DNA of 9,429 bases from Candidatus Pelagibacter sp. (lineage in GTDB: Bacteria; Pseudomonadota; Alphaproteobacteria; Pelagibacterales; Pelagibacteraceae). The stretch is from contig JAOIXS010000027.1 of NCBI GenBank assembly GCA_028225715.1, positions 1-9,429 of the forward strand. The letters run 5' to 3'. Shown in pieces: positions 1-6,018 of this stretch (position 1 is its first letter; every line of letters begins with the position of its first letter). A program made the translations under genes and the position numbers. Under the pieces are notes generated by a model, which ran no database searches, had not been told where the DNA came from, and worked only from the letters and a program-made list of their open reading frames with translations.

Positions 1-1232
1 TTTTTTATTTAGATGAAAAAAAGAATACATACGTTGAAAGATTTCGAGATAGAATAATATTTCCAATTAACAATATTTCAGGTCAACCTATTGGATTAGG
101 AGGAAGAACTATCCAGGAAAATAGTTATTCAGCAAAATATATTAATTCTCCTGAAACACCTTTTTTTAAAAAGGGTTCTAACTTATATAATTTAGATTTA
201 GCTAGAAGATTATCTAATAAAATAGATCATGTATATTTAGTTGAGGGATATATGGATGTAGTTGGTTTAAACAAAAATGGAATTGAAAATGTTGTAGCAA
301 ATCTTGGAACTTCTTTAACGGATAGACAAATTTTAATGCTTAACCAATTCTTTGAAGACATAATTATTTGTTTTGATGGTGATGAAAGTGGTTACAAAGC
401 AGCGCTTAGAGCGGCAGAAAATTCAATTAAAGAGCTACAACCAGAAAAACAAATTTCGTTTCTTTTTTTACCAGATGGAGAAGATCCCGATAGTTATGCA
501 AATAAAAATGGCAAAGCAAACTTTATTGATTTTACTAAACAGGCAAAAATCTCAATTCATCAGTTTATATTTAACCATTATAAACAGCAAACTGACAACA
601 ACCCTTCATCAATGGCTATTTTTGAAAAGAAATTAAGAGCTATTGCCGTAACTATAAAAGATGATTTTATAAAAAAATATGTACTAGAGTTTTTCTTGGA
701 GAAAATTTCATCTTTAACTCCACATAGCAATGTAGGAAAAAAACAATTTTTTACTAAAAAGATAAAATCATTACAGTCTACTCAAAAACACTTTAACGAA
801 AGTAAATTATTGAGTGGTGTGGAGCTTAAAGAGTTTTCATTGCTTTATTTAATAATGAATAATTTAGATTTATTTCAAGAAAATATTCACATGATTGAAA
901 ATATAAATCTATTTAGTGAAGAAAATAAGTTAATTCTTGAAACTTTAATAACCAAATTAAAGAGTGGAGAAAAACTTACCTTAGATCAAATTCCAATTGA
1001 CCCTCAATTAACTGAAAAAATATTTAAATTTGCTTCAATAAAACATATTTTGAATAATCACCAAAATGATCAGAATAAAATGTTTGAACTGTTAGAAGAA
1101 GTTTCTAGAGACCTCAAAAACTACGATTTAGAGTTTAGGATTGAAGAGCTCGAGTCGAAGTTCTCTAAAGATTTAAGCGAAAGCACTTTTAATGAAATAA
1201 GAGAGCTAAAAAAGCAAAAAAACATCAATTAA
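1..1232 (+). CDS. dnaG: DNA primase DnaG, 3' part (5' end outside window)
   Basis: DnaG makes the RNA primers that start Okazaki fragments and works with the replicative helicase DnaB at the fork. The reading frame is already open at position 3 and gives about 409 visible residues, so the N-terminal zinc-binding domain and part of the RNA polymerase domain lie upstream. The first residues contain the family stretch RFRDRIIFPI, then a GLGGR motif and NSPETPFFKKG. The TOPRIM catalytic centre follows: EGYMD (glutamate codon at 243), FDGDESG (375) and DGEDPDSY (474), with the acidic metal-binding residues intact. The C-terminal third is lysine-rich and poorly conserved, as expected for the helicase-interaction domain. 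An ATG at 252 lies inside the TOPRIM domain and is not the start. rpoD follows after 66 bases, the usual dnaG-rpoD arrangement; no rpsU is visible. Identification is secure. Confidence 0.96.
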   Translation, partial: FYLDEKKNTYVERFRDRIIFPINNISGQPIGLGGRTIQENSYSAKYINSPETPFFKKGSNLYNLDLARRLSNKIDHVYLVEGYMDVVGLNKNGIENVVANLGTSLTDRQILMLNQFFEDIIICFDGDESGYKAALRAAENSIKELQPEKQISFLFLPDGEDPDSYANKNGKANFIDFTKQAKISIHQFIFNHYKQQTDNNPSSMAIFEKKLRAIAVTIKDDFIKKYVLEFFLEKISSLTPHSNVGKKQFFTKKIKSLQSTQKHFNESKLLSGVELKEFSLLYLIMNNLDLFQENIHMIENINLFSEENKLILETLITKLKSGEKLTLDQIPIDPQLTEKIFKFASIKHILNNHQNDQNKMFELLEEVSRDLKNYDLEFRIEELESKFSKDLSESTFNEIRELKKQKNIN

Positions 1233-1289
1233 ATCCTTCAAAAAATACGTGGATTTTTCTCAAATTGCGCTTATATAAGTCTTCTCAAA

Positions 1290-1295
1290 TATACT
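1290..1295 (+). promoter_or_regulatory. rpoD promoter: Possible -10 element ahead of rpoD
   Basis: TATACT matches the sigma-70 -10 consensus at five of six bases. The only -35-like hexamer nearby is TTGCGC at 1265-1270, with a long 19-base spacer, so this is a weak call. A transcript from here would begin near 1302, inside the GTG used as the rpoD start, and would favour the in-frame ATG at 1335. rpoD may instead rely on read-through from dnaG. Confidence 0.25.
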
Positions 1296-1298
1296 ATT

Positions 1299-3122
1299 GT
1301 GGAAAGAATAATTACAAAATCATTTGCTAGACTTATGGGTCGTGGGACTCATAGAGGTTTTATAACGTTTGATGAGTTAAATAAATCACTAGGAAAAAGA
1401 AATCTTTCAGACGAAAATTTAGAACAAGCCTTCATGCATATTCTTGATGAGAATGTAGCATTAGTAGAAAAAAAATCTGATTTCAAAGTTTTAAGAAAAA
1501 AAGAAAATTCATCTAAAGAAGAGGGTAAGACAATTGAGAAAAGTGATGATCCTATAAGAATGTATTTAAGAGAGATGGGTGGAGTAGAGCTCTTATCTCG
1601 TGAAGGTGAAATTGCAATTGCTAAAAGAATAGAAGCTGGAAAAGATGTAATGCTTATTGCATTAGCACAAAGCCCAATTACCGCACAACAATTTGTAGAA
1701 TGGGATGAAAAACTTCAAAGTGATGAAATTTTAGTTAGAGAAATTATTGATATTGACACTAACTACATGGAGGACGAAAGTACAGGCCCAAGTGCTAAAC
1801 AAAGAAATTCTGGCGAAACTGATAAAAATACTGAAAATAATGGAGATGATGATGAGTTTAATCCAACGCTTGCAGCAATGGAAACTGAAATCAAACCAAA
1901 AGTTTTAAAAACTGTAAATACTTTAACTAAAGAATACGCAAAGTTAATTAAGTATCAAAAAGAAAAACTTGATGGTATTTTAAACACAGTAAGTTTCTCA
2001 ACTGCTAAAGAAAAAGGACATGATAAAATTGTAAGTGATATTTTAGAAAATATTAAATCATTACAGTTATCACCATCTGTACTAGAAGAATTGGTTCAAA
2101 AGCACTATGTGGAAAATAAAAAAATTGTTTCACTAGAAGGAAACCTTTTAAGACTAGCAATGGACCAAAAAATTCCAAGAAATGAATTTATTAAGTTTTA
2201 TATAGGTAATGAAATTAATCCAAATCTTAAAAAGTTCCTGGATACTAACCCTATGTGGAAACAGTTTTTCTCAAAAAATAAAGATGAATTTAAAAATATA
2301 AGAGAGAGATTAATTGAAATTAGTCATAAACTTGGAATTTCAGTCACTGATTATAAAAAAATAGTTAGCCGAGTTCAAAAAGGTGAAAAAGAATCTAGAA
2401 TTGCAAAAAAAGAAATGGTTGAAGCAAATTTAAGATTGGTAATTTCAATTGCAAAAAAATATACAAATAGAGGACTTCAATTTTTAGATCTTATTCAAGA
2501 AGGAAACATTGGTCTTATGAAAGCTGTAGATAAATTTGAATATAGACGTGGATATAAATTTTCAACATATGCCACTTGGTGGATTAGACAAGCAATCACC
2601 AGATCTATTGCTGACCAAGCTCGTACAATAAGAATTCCAGTCCACATGATTGAAACTATTAATAAAATTGTAAGAACTCAAAGATTAATTTTAAGTGAGT
2701 TTGGTAGAGAGGCTACACCTGAAGAACTAGCACAAAAATTAAGAATGCCTTTAGACAAAGTTAGAAAAGTTTTAAAAATATCAAAAGAACCGGTATCTCT
2801 TGAAAAACCAGTTGGAGATGAAGAGGATAGTAGTTTAGGTGATTTTATTGAAGATACAAAAGCATTAGCACCTTTAGAACAAGCTATTAAGTCAAATTTA
2901 GGTGAAGCTACGACTAAAATTTTATCAACTTTAACCCCAAGAGAAGAAAGAGTTCTTAGAATGAGATTTGGTGTTGGAATGAATACAGACCATACTCTTG
3001 AAGAAGTAGGTCTTCAGTTTTCTGTAACAAGAGAGCGTATTAGGCAGATAGAAGCTAAAGCTTTAAGAAAATTAAAACACCCAAGCAGATCCAAACAGTT
3101 AAAGAGCTTTTTAGAAAGTTAA
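1299..3122 (+). CDS. rpoD: RNA polymerase primary sigma factor RpoD (sigma-70)
   Basis: This is the housekeeping sigma factor that directs RNA polymerase to -35/-10 promoters. It is 607 residues from a GTG start, close to the roughly 610 of E. coli RpoD. Visible in order: a short region 1.1-like N-terminus (GFITFDELN near residue 20); region 1.2 ([12 protein letters not shown], about 84-95); an acidic linker ending in [15 protein letters not shown], typical of alphaproteobacteria; the non-conserved region up to about 365; region 2 ([15 protein letters not shown] near 373, [17 protein letters not shown] for -10 recognition and melting); regions 3.0-3.2 (RTIRIPVHM near 441; [20 protein letters not shown] near 501); and region 4 ([13 protein letters not shown] near 546; helix-turn-helix with [18 protein letters not shown]). 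The start is uncertain: GTG at 1299 has no clear Shine-Dalgarno, and ATG at 1335 would remove 12 residues. A tRNA-Val gene begins 8 bases after the stop. Confidence 0.97.
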   Translation: MERIITKSFARLMGRGTHRGFITFDELNKSLGKRNLSDENLEQAFMHILDENVALVEKKSDFKVLRKKENSSKEEGKTIEKSDDPIRMYLREMGGVELLSREGEIAIAKRIEAGKDVMLIALAQSPITAQQFVEWDEKLQSDEILVREIIDIDTNYMEDESTGPSAKQRNSGETDKNTENNGDDDEFNPTLAAMETEIKPKVLKTVNTLTKEYAKLIKYQKEKLDGILNTVSFSTAKEKGHDKIVSDILENIKSLQLSPSVLEELVQKHYVENKKIVSLEGNLLRLAMDQKIPRNEFIKFYIGNEINPNLKKFLDTNPMWKQFFSKNKDEFKNIRERLIEISHKLGISVTDYKKIVSRVQKGEKESRIAKKEMVEANLRLVISIAKKYTNRGLQFLDLIQEGNIGLMKAVDKFEYRRGYKFSTYATWWIRQAITRSIADQARTIRIPVHMIETINKIVRTQRLILSEFGREATPEELAQKLRMPLDKVRKVLKISKEPVSLEKPVGDEEDSSLGDFIEDTKALAPLEQAIKSNLGEATTKILSTLTPREERVLRMRFGVGMNTDHTLEEVGLQFSVTRERIRQIEAKALRKLKHPSRSKQLKSFLES

Positions 3123-3130
3123 AATTCAAA

Positions 3131-3205
3131 GGGACTGTAGCTCAATAGTAGAGTACTGCATTGACATTGCAGGGGTAGTTGGAGCGTAACCAACCAGTCC
3201 CACCA
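3131..3205 (+). tRNA. tRNA-Val(GAC) with aberrant D- and T-loops
   Basis: A full cloverleaf can be drawn. The acceptor stem is GGGACTG (3131-3137) with CAGTCCC (3195-3201), followed by discriminator A and an encoded CCA. The D-stem is GCTC/GAGT. The anticodon stem CTGCA/TGCAG encloses the loop TTGACAT, giving anticodon GAC (3163-3165), valine. The variable loop is GGGTA. The T-stem GTTGG/CCAAC is perfect. Both loops that normally dock are abnormal: the D-loop is only AATAGTA, with no GG dinucleotide, and the T-loop is AGCGTAA instead of TTCRANN. Intact stems and the CCA argue for a working gene rather than a decayed one. It starts 8 bases after the rpoD stop, with no promoter or terminator between, so it is probably cotranscribed with rpoD and cut out by RNase P. 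Tools that rely on a TTC T-loop may miss it or score it low. Confidence 0.85.
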
Positions 3206-3244
3206 TTTTCATTATCTTTTACCTATGCTAGACATCTGTTACGT

Positions 3245-3250
3245 TATAAT
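3245..3250 (+). promoter_or_regulatory. -10 element ahead of the CAU tRNA
   Basis: A perfect TATAAT lies 21 bases before the tRNA, which would place transcription initiation near 3257 and give a leader of about 15 bases. No convincing -35 hexamer is found at 16-18 bases upstream, so the promoter may be weak, activator-dependent or fortuitous in AT-rich DNA. Read-through from rpoD and tRNA-Val is the alternative. Confidence 0.4.
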
Positions 3251-3271
3251 ATAGTTAAAGTTTAATTTTTA

Positions 3272-3348
3272 GGGCCTGTAGCTCAGTTGGTTAGAGCAGT
3301 ACACTCATAATGTATTGGTCCCAGGTTCGAGTCCTGGTGGGCCCACCA
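3272..3348 (+). tRNA. tRNA with CAU anticodon, probably tRNA-Ile2 (lysidine type)
   Basis: This is a standard cloverleaf. The acceptor GGGCCTG pairs with TGGGCCC (3338-3344), followed by discriminator A and an encoded CCA. The D-arm is GCTC, loop AGTTGGTTA, GAGC. The anticodon stem GTACA/TGTAT encloses CTCATAA with anticodon CAT (3306-3308). The T-arm CCAGG/CCTGG has the canonical loop TTCGAGT. Initiator Met is excluded: there is a normal G1-C72 pair and no run of three G-C pairs in the anticodon stem. Between elongator Met and Ile2, Ile2 is favoured because the acceptor has C4-G69 and C5-G68, the pairs known in E. coli to mark Ile2 for the lysidine synthetase TilS, and because the TTGGTC stretch after the anticodon stem resembles known Ile2 genes. 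Isotype is an inference; the tRNA itself is certain. Its normal loops contrast with the tRNA-Val 66 bases upstream. Confidence 0.95.
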
Positions 3349-3369
3349 AAAATTATCTTATTATAGTAA

Positions 3370-3966
3370 TTATTTAATGAATTCTCTTAAGGTAGTAAAA
3401 AGAGCATTAATATCTCCATCATTACTTTGAATGATAGAGGAAAATTCCTCCTTTTGTGTTCGCGCAAGACTTAAACCTTCAATGATTAAATCTCTAATCT
3501 TAGGGTTATTTGGATTTTTAGTATGGACTCTCCAGTCAATCTTGACCTCTGGTCTCTTCTCTGTTGAAACTAAAATACTTGAAACCATTGTATAGTTTTC
3601 ATTTATTTTTTTTTTGGATACCACTTCTATTTCTGGATTTGAGTATTCAGCTAATCGACTAGAAAAGCTTTTTAAAAAGTATTGTTCAAATAAGACGTTA
3701 TATTGTTCAATTTGCTCATTACTTATATTTTTTCTATAAGCACCCAAGGTATAATAGCCAATACCATTTATATCAACAGTATCACTTGCAATTTGTTTAA
3801 GTTTTTCAATTCTTTCTTCTTTTGTAAGATTTGCACCAAGTGTTTTGGCTGCTCTATTAACTGTTGATTGAACAAAAACATCTGGTTCAATTGAGTAAAC
3901 TTTTACTATAAACGAGAAAAAAATTATTAAAGATGAAACAATAGTTAAGATTTTTTTTGATATCAT
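3370..3966 (-). CDS. mlaC: MlaC-type periplasmic phospholipid carrier (Ttg2D family)
   Basis: MlaC shuttles phospholipid through the periplasm between the outer-membrane MlaA complex and the inner-membrane MlaFEDB ABC transporter, helping to keep the outer leaflet free of phospholipid. The protein is 198 residues, normal for the family. It opens with a signal peptide (basic MISKK, hydrophobic to about residue 20, likely signal peptidase I cut after VYS at about 25). Family landmarks are the GYYTLGAYRK segment (70-79), the central IDWRV (143-147) and the C-terminal EGLSLARTQKEEFSSII (163-179). The start is supported by AAAGG five bases before the ATG. It follows mlaA by 36 bases on the same strand, forming a two-gene operon. 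The MlaBDEF transporter genes are not in the window. Its 3' end converges on the CAU tRNA with only 21 bases between and no terminator hairpin visible. Confidence 0.9.
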   Translation of the reverse strand: MISKKILTIVSSLIIFFSFIVKVYSIEPDVFVQSTVNRAAKTLGANLTKEERIEKLKQIASDTVDINGIGYYTLGAYRKNISNEQIEQYNVLFEQYFLKSFSSRLAEYSNPEIEVVSKKKINENYTMVSSILVSTEKRPEVKIDWRVHTKNPNNPKIRDLIIEGLSLARTQKEEFSSIIQSNDGDINALFTTLREFIK

Positions 3967-4002
3967 TAATTACCTTTGTTTAAAATTTATTTGATTTTTT
4001 AA

Positions 4003-4797
4003 TTACTGACTCTCTATTTCTTCCCAGTCACCCTCATACAAAACCTCAATAGTTGCTGATGAAGTTACATTTTTATTGGCAATTTTTCTTTGTCTATCTT
4101 GTAAGTACAAACTTTTTACAGATGCATAAAAATCTAAAGAATTTTTTTCTAAATTATCTATAGTTTCTAAATTTTTTGCTCTAAAATCTATTCCTGTTAA
4201 AATTTTTGTCATTGCAAATTGAGATGTAGTCAAAAATTCATTATTACCATGAGTGGAAGCATTATAATATGGATCTCCACCTAATACGTTTATAAACGAA
4301 CCTGCGGTATCTCTAACGGTTGAGGGACCTAAAACTGGTAACACCAAATAACAACCCGGTCCCACTCCCCATACTCCAAGTGTTTGACCATAGTCTTCTT
4401 TTTCATACTCAGAAAAACCTATTTTTTCAGCAACATCAAATAATCCAAGAATTCCTACTGTTGTATTGACCACAAATCTTCCAGTGTTTACTCCTGCAGT
4501 TTTAAATTGCCCTTGCAAAATATTATTTGGTATAGTTATAAGCGAAGAAAGATTTTCCAGTGCATTACTCGTTCCAGCTCTAACTGGTGAAGGTAAACTC
4601 CTGTAACCTTTTGCTACTGGTTTAAAAATTACTTTATCTAAACCTTTATTTAAAGCAAAAGAGGCTCTGTTTAATCCCTCAAAACAATCTTTTATAGGCT
4701 TAGGTTTTTTAGAAAGGTTATTTTCTCCATCTGTTCCCGCACTAACATTGATTGTAAGTGTAATTGAGATAAAAAATGTGATTAAAATTTTTTTCAT
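4003..4797 (-). CDS. mlaA: MlaA/VacJ family outer-membrane lipid asymmetry protein
   Basis: MlaA forms a ring in the outer membrane, with porins, that takes up mislocalised outer-leaflet phospholipid and passes it to MlaC. From the start chosen here the protein has 264 residues. The family signature is present: DCFEGLNRASFALN (normally DP-E-xNR), FKPVAKGYRSLPSPVR, GRFVVNTTVGILGLFDVA, EDYGQTLGVWGVGPG and YLVLPVLGPSTVRD. The N-terminus is MKKILITFF with a hydrophobic core and a likely signal peptidase I site after NVSA. No lipobox cysteine is visible, although the best-studied MlaA proteins are lipoproteins. Only two cysteines occur (38 and 149), both where the family usually has proline. An upstream in-frame ATG at 4821 would add eight residues, but that codon lies upstream of the likely promoter's -10 (4808-4813), so 4797 is preferred. 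mlaC follows in the same operon. Confidence 0.92.
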   Translation of the reverse strand: MKKILITFFISITLTINVSAGTDGENNLSKKPKPIKDCFEGLNRASFALNKGLDKVIFKPVAKGYRSLPSPVRAGTSNALENLSSLITIPNNILQGQFKTAGVNTGRFVVNTTVGILGLFDVAEKIGFSEYEKEDYGQTLGVWGVGPGCYLVLPVLGPSTVRDTAGSFINVLGGDPYYNASTHGNNEFLTTSQFAMTKILTGIDFRAKNLETIDNLEKNSLDFYASVKSLYLQDRQRKIANKNVTSSATIEVLYEGDWEEIESQ

Positions 4798-4807
4798 TAC
4801 GTATTTG

Positions 4808-4836
4808 ATTATATAATGCATATAATAGTATTGTAA
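4808..4836 (-). promoter_or_regulatory. Likely sigma-70 promoter of the mlaA-mlaC operon
   Basis: On the minus strand a -35 TTACAA (4836-4831) and a perfect -10 TATAAT (4813-4808) are separated by exactly 17 bases. Initiation would fall near 4800-4802, only a few bases before the ATG at 4797, implying a leaderless or nearly leaderless mlaA mRNA; no Shine-Dalgarno is visible there. This placement decides the mlaA start in favour of 4797 over 4821. Confidence 0.6.
4821..4826 (+). promoter_or_regulatory. Candidate -10 for the amidase gene
   Basis: TATAAT on the plus strand, with another TATAAT at 4812-4817, lies 35-50 bases before the amidase ATG. No good -35 is seen, and these copies overlap the divergent mlaA promoter, so part of the signal is mirror symmetry of AT-rich sequence. 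The two divergent genes must share this 70-base gap. Confidence 0.35.
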
Positions 4837-4867
4837 ATCTAGATTTAGCTTTAAATATGACCCAAAA

Positions 4868-5611
4868 ATGGCTTTAAAAACAATATTACATTATTCTCCA
4901 AACTTTAATTTTAAAAAAAGAACTTATAAAAAAATTAAATTTATTGTTATTCACTATACAGGGATGAAAAAAGAATCAGATGCAGTAAATAGGCTTACTA
5001 GTATACAATCTGAGGTTAGCAGCCATTATTTAATTAAAAATAATGGTAATATATTAACTTTAGTGCCAGATTTATACGAAGCTTGGCATGCAGGAAAATC
5101 TTCATGGAAGAATTATAAATCTTTAAATCAAAATTCGATTGGAATTGAAATTATAAATCCTGGACATAAGTTTGGTTATAAAAGATTTTCTAAAAAACAA
5201 ATTTCTTCACTTTTAAAATTGAATAAATTTTTAATAAAAAAATACAAGATTAGCCCCAAGAACATTTTAGGACACTCTGACATAGCACCTGATAGAAAAA
5301 AAGATCCAGGAGAAAAATTTCCATGGGAATATTTATCTAAAAATAATATTGGTTTATGGCATTCCTTAAAAAAAAAAAAATTAATGAAAAATAGAAATTT
5401 TAAGACCAGCAAAATAGAAAAAGAACTATTTTTCAATAATTTATTTAAAATTGGATATTCAAAAAAAACCCCAAAAGAATTAAGTACAAATAAATATTTA
5501 AAAAATTTGATCAAAGCTTTTCAAAGAAGATTTAGACAAGAAATGATCAATGGTATAATTGATCAAGAATGCCTATTAATAAGTAAAGATCTTATTAAAA
5601 AATATGATTAA
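4868..5611 (+). CDS. N-acetylmuramoyl-L-alanine amidase (Amidase_2, AmpD/AmiD-like) with C-terminal peptidoglycan-binding domain
   Basis: This zinc amidase is expected to cut the bond between N-acetylmuramic acid and the L-alanine of the stem peptide, in wall turnover or recycling. It has 247 residues. The Amidase_2 domain spans roughly 20-155: VIHYTG with zinc ligand His29, AWHAG (His74), IGIEI with catalytic Glu94, and GHSDIAPDRKKDPG with zinc ligands His136 and Asp146 and Lys144 at the catalytic lysine position. A lysine-rich linker (about 160-185) leads to a small domain with LIKAFQRRFRQEMINGIIDQE (about 214-234), a PG_binding_1 pattern. That two-domain order matches AmiD rather than short AmpD, but no signal peptide or lipobox is visible at the N-terminus (MALKTILHYS), which suggests a cytoplasmic AmpD-like recycling role or non-classical export. 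No Shine-Dalgarno is evident. A run of 13 A (5368-5380) encodes part of the linker. The symbol is left open between ampD and amiD. Confidence 0.92.
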   Translation: MALKTILHYSPNFNFKKRTYKKIKFIVIHYTGMKKESDAVNRLTSIQSEVSSHYLIKNNGNILTLVPDLYEAWHAGKSSWKNYKSLNQNSIGIEIINPGHKFGYKRFSKKQISSLLKLNKFLIKKYKISPKNILGHSDIAPDRKKDPGEKFPWEYLSKNNIGLWHSLKKKKLMKNRNFKTSKIEKELFFNNLFKIGYSKKTPKELSTNKYLKNLIKAFQRRFRQEMINGIIDQECLLISKDLIKKYD

Positions 5612-5618
5612 ATTTTTC

Positions 5619-5646
5619 TTGAAGTTCTATATTTTAGTAATAAATT
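5619..5646 (+). promoter_or_regulatory. rnpB promoter: Possible rnpB promoter
   Basis: TTGAAG (5619-5624) and TAAATT (5641-5646), each four of six to consensus, are spaced by 16 bases and would start transcription close to 5650-5653, the 5' side of the RNase P RNA P1 helix. It begins 8 bases after the amidase stop. The agreement with the expected RNA 5' end is the main support. Confidence 0.4.
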
Positions 5647-5649
5647 GTA

Positions 5650-6010
5650 TTTGCTAGATGAACGACTTATCGCTTTAATTTATTAAAGAGGAAAGTCCGG
5701 GCTCCGCAAAGACACAGTGCCAGATAATACCTGGCAGGGGAAACCCTAGGGATAGTGCCACAGAAAATATACCGCCATAACATGGCAAGGGTGAAAAGGT
5801 GTGGTAAGAGCACACCGGTTCTATTGGTAACAATGAACGCTGGAAAACCCCGCTGGGAGCAAGACTAAGTAGAGATGACATTGTTGCAAAACTAAAAGCC
5901 GTCTTTGGCTAGTCATCAGGGTTAGTTGCTTGAGCTTAAGAGTGATCTTAAGCCTAGAGAAATGATAGGTTTAAATGACAGAACCCGGCTTATAGTTTGT
6001 CTAGCAAACT
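5650..6010 (+). ncRNA. rnpB: RNase P RNA, bacterial class A
   Basis: This is the catalytic RNA of RNase P, which removes tRNA 5' leaders. Helix P1 pairs TTTGCTAGA (5650-5658) with TCTAGCAAA (6000-6008), fixing both ends and a length of about 360 bases. The universal cores are present: GAGGAAAGTCCGGGCTCC (5688-5705), AGGGTGAAAAGGTG (5788-5801), GGTAAGAGCACACCGG (5803-5818), GAGCAAGACTAAGTAG (near 5857), TTGCTTGAGC (near 5927) and ACAGAACCCGGCTTATAG (5978-5995). The long-range P4 helix is exact: 5693-5701, with T5696 as the universal bulged U, pairs with 5984-5991. P3 collapses to CTTTAA/TTAAAG (5672-5687). P15 is GATGAC (5874-5879) with GTCATC (5912-5917); its loop contains no GGU, the motif that normally binds the tRNA CCA end. 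The open frame antisense to it (5675-5881) is not a gene. Confidence 0.97.
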
Positions 6011-6018
6011 TATCCACA
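6010..6018 (+). promoter_or_regulatory. Perfect DnaA box (TTATCCACA)
   Basis: This is an exact match to the strong DnaA box consensus TTATNCACA, directly after the 3' strand of RNase P RNA helix P1. A second site with one mismatch, TGATTCACA, lies in the same orientation at 6053-6061. DnaA could act here as a transcriptional regulator of the downstream mraZ-ftsZ operon, or the site could belong to a small origin; two sites alone do not establish an oriC. The motif is seen; the role is inferred. Confidence 0.5.

Noticed and set aside
373..636. Open frame of 87 codons inside dnaG
   Set aside because: It overlaps the TOPRIM-coding sequence in another frame, is lysine-rich from AT bias and has no recognisable domain.
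3349..3369. Bidirectional terminator between the CAU tRNA and mlaC
   Set aside because: The 21 bases contain no inverted repeat with a G-C core.
5176..5514. Antisense open frame of 112 codons over the amidase gene
   Set aside because: It is the mirror of lysine-rich codons (giving phenylalanine and leucine), has no start signal, and the sense strand carries a complete catalytic domain.
5675..5881. Antisense open frame over rnpB
   Set aside because: The sense strand is a structured RNA with exact P4 pairing; the antisense frame is incidental to its GC-rich core.
5995..6009. GTTTG-TCTAG-CAAAC hairpin at the end of rnpB as a terminator
   Set aside because: It uses the 3' strand of helix P1 and so competes with the RNA's own fold, and no T tract follows. 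It may be a transient folding alternative only.
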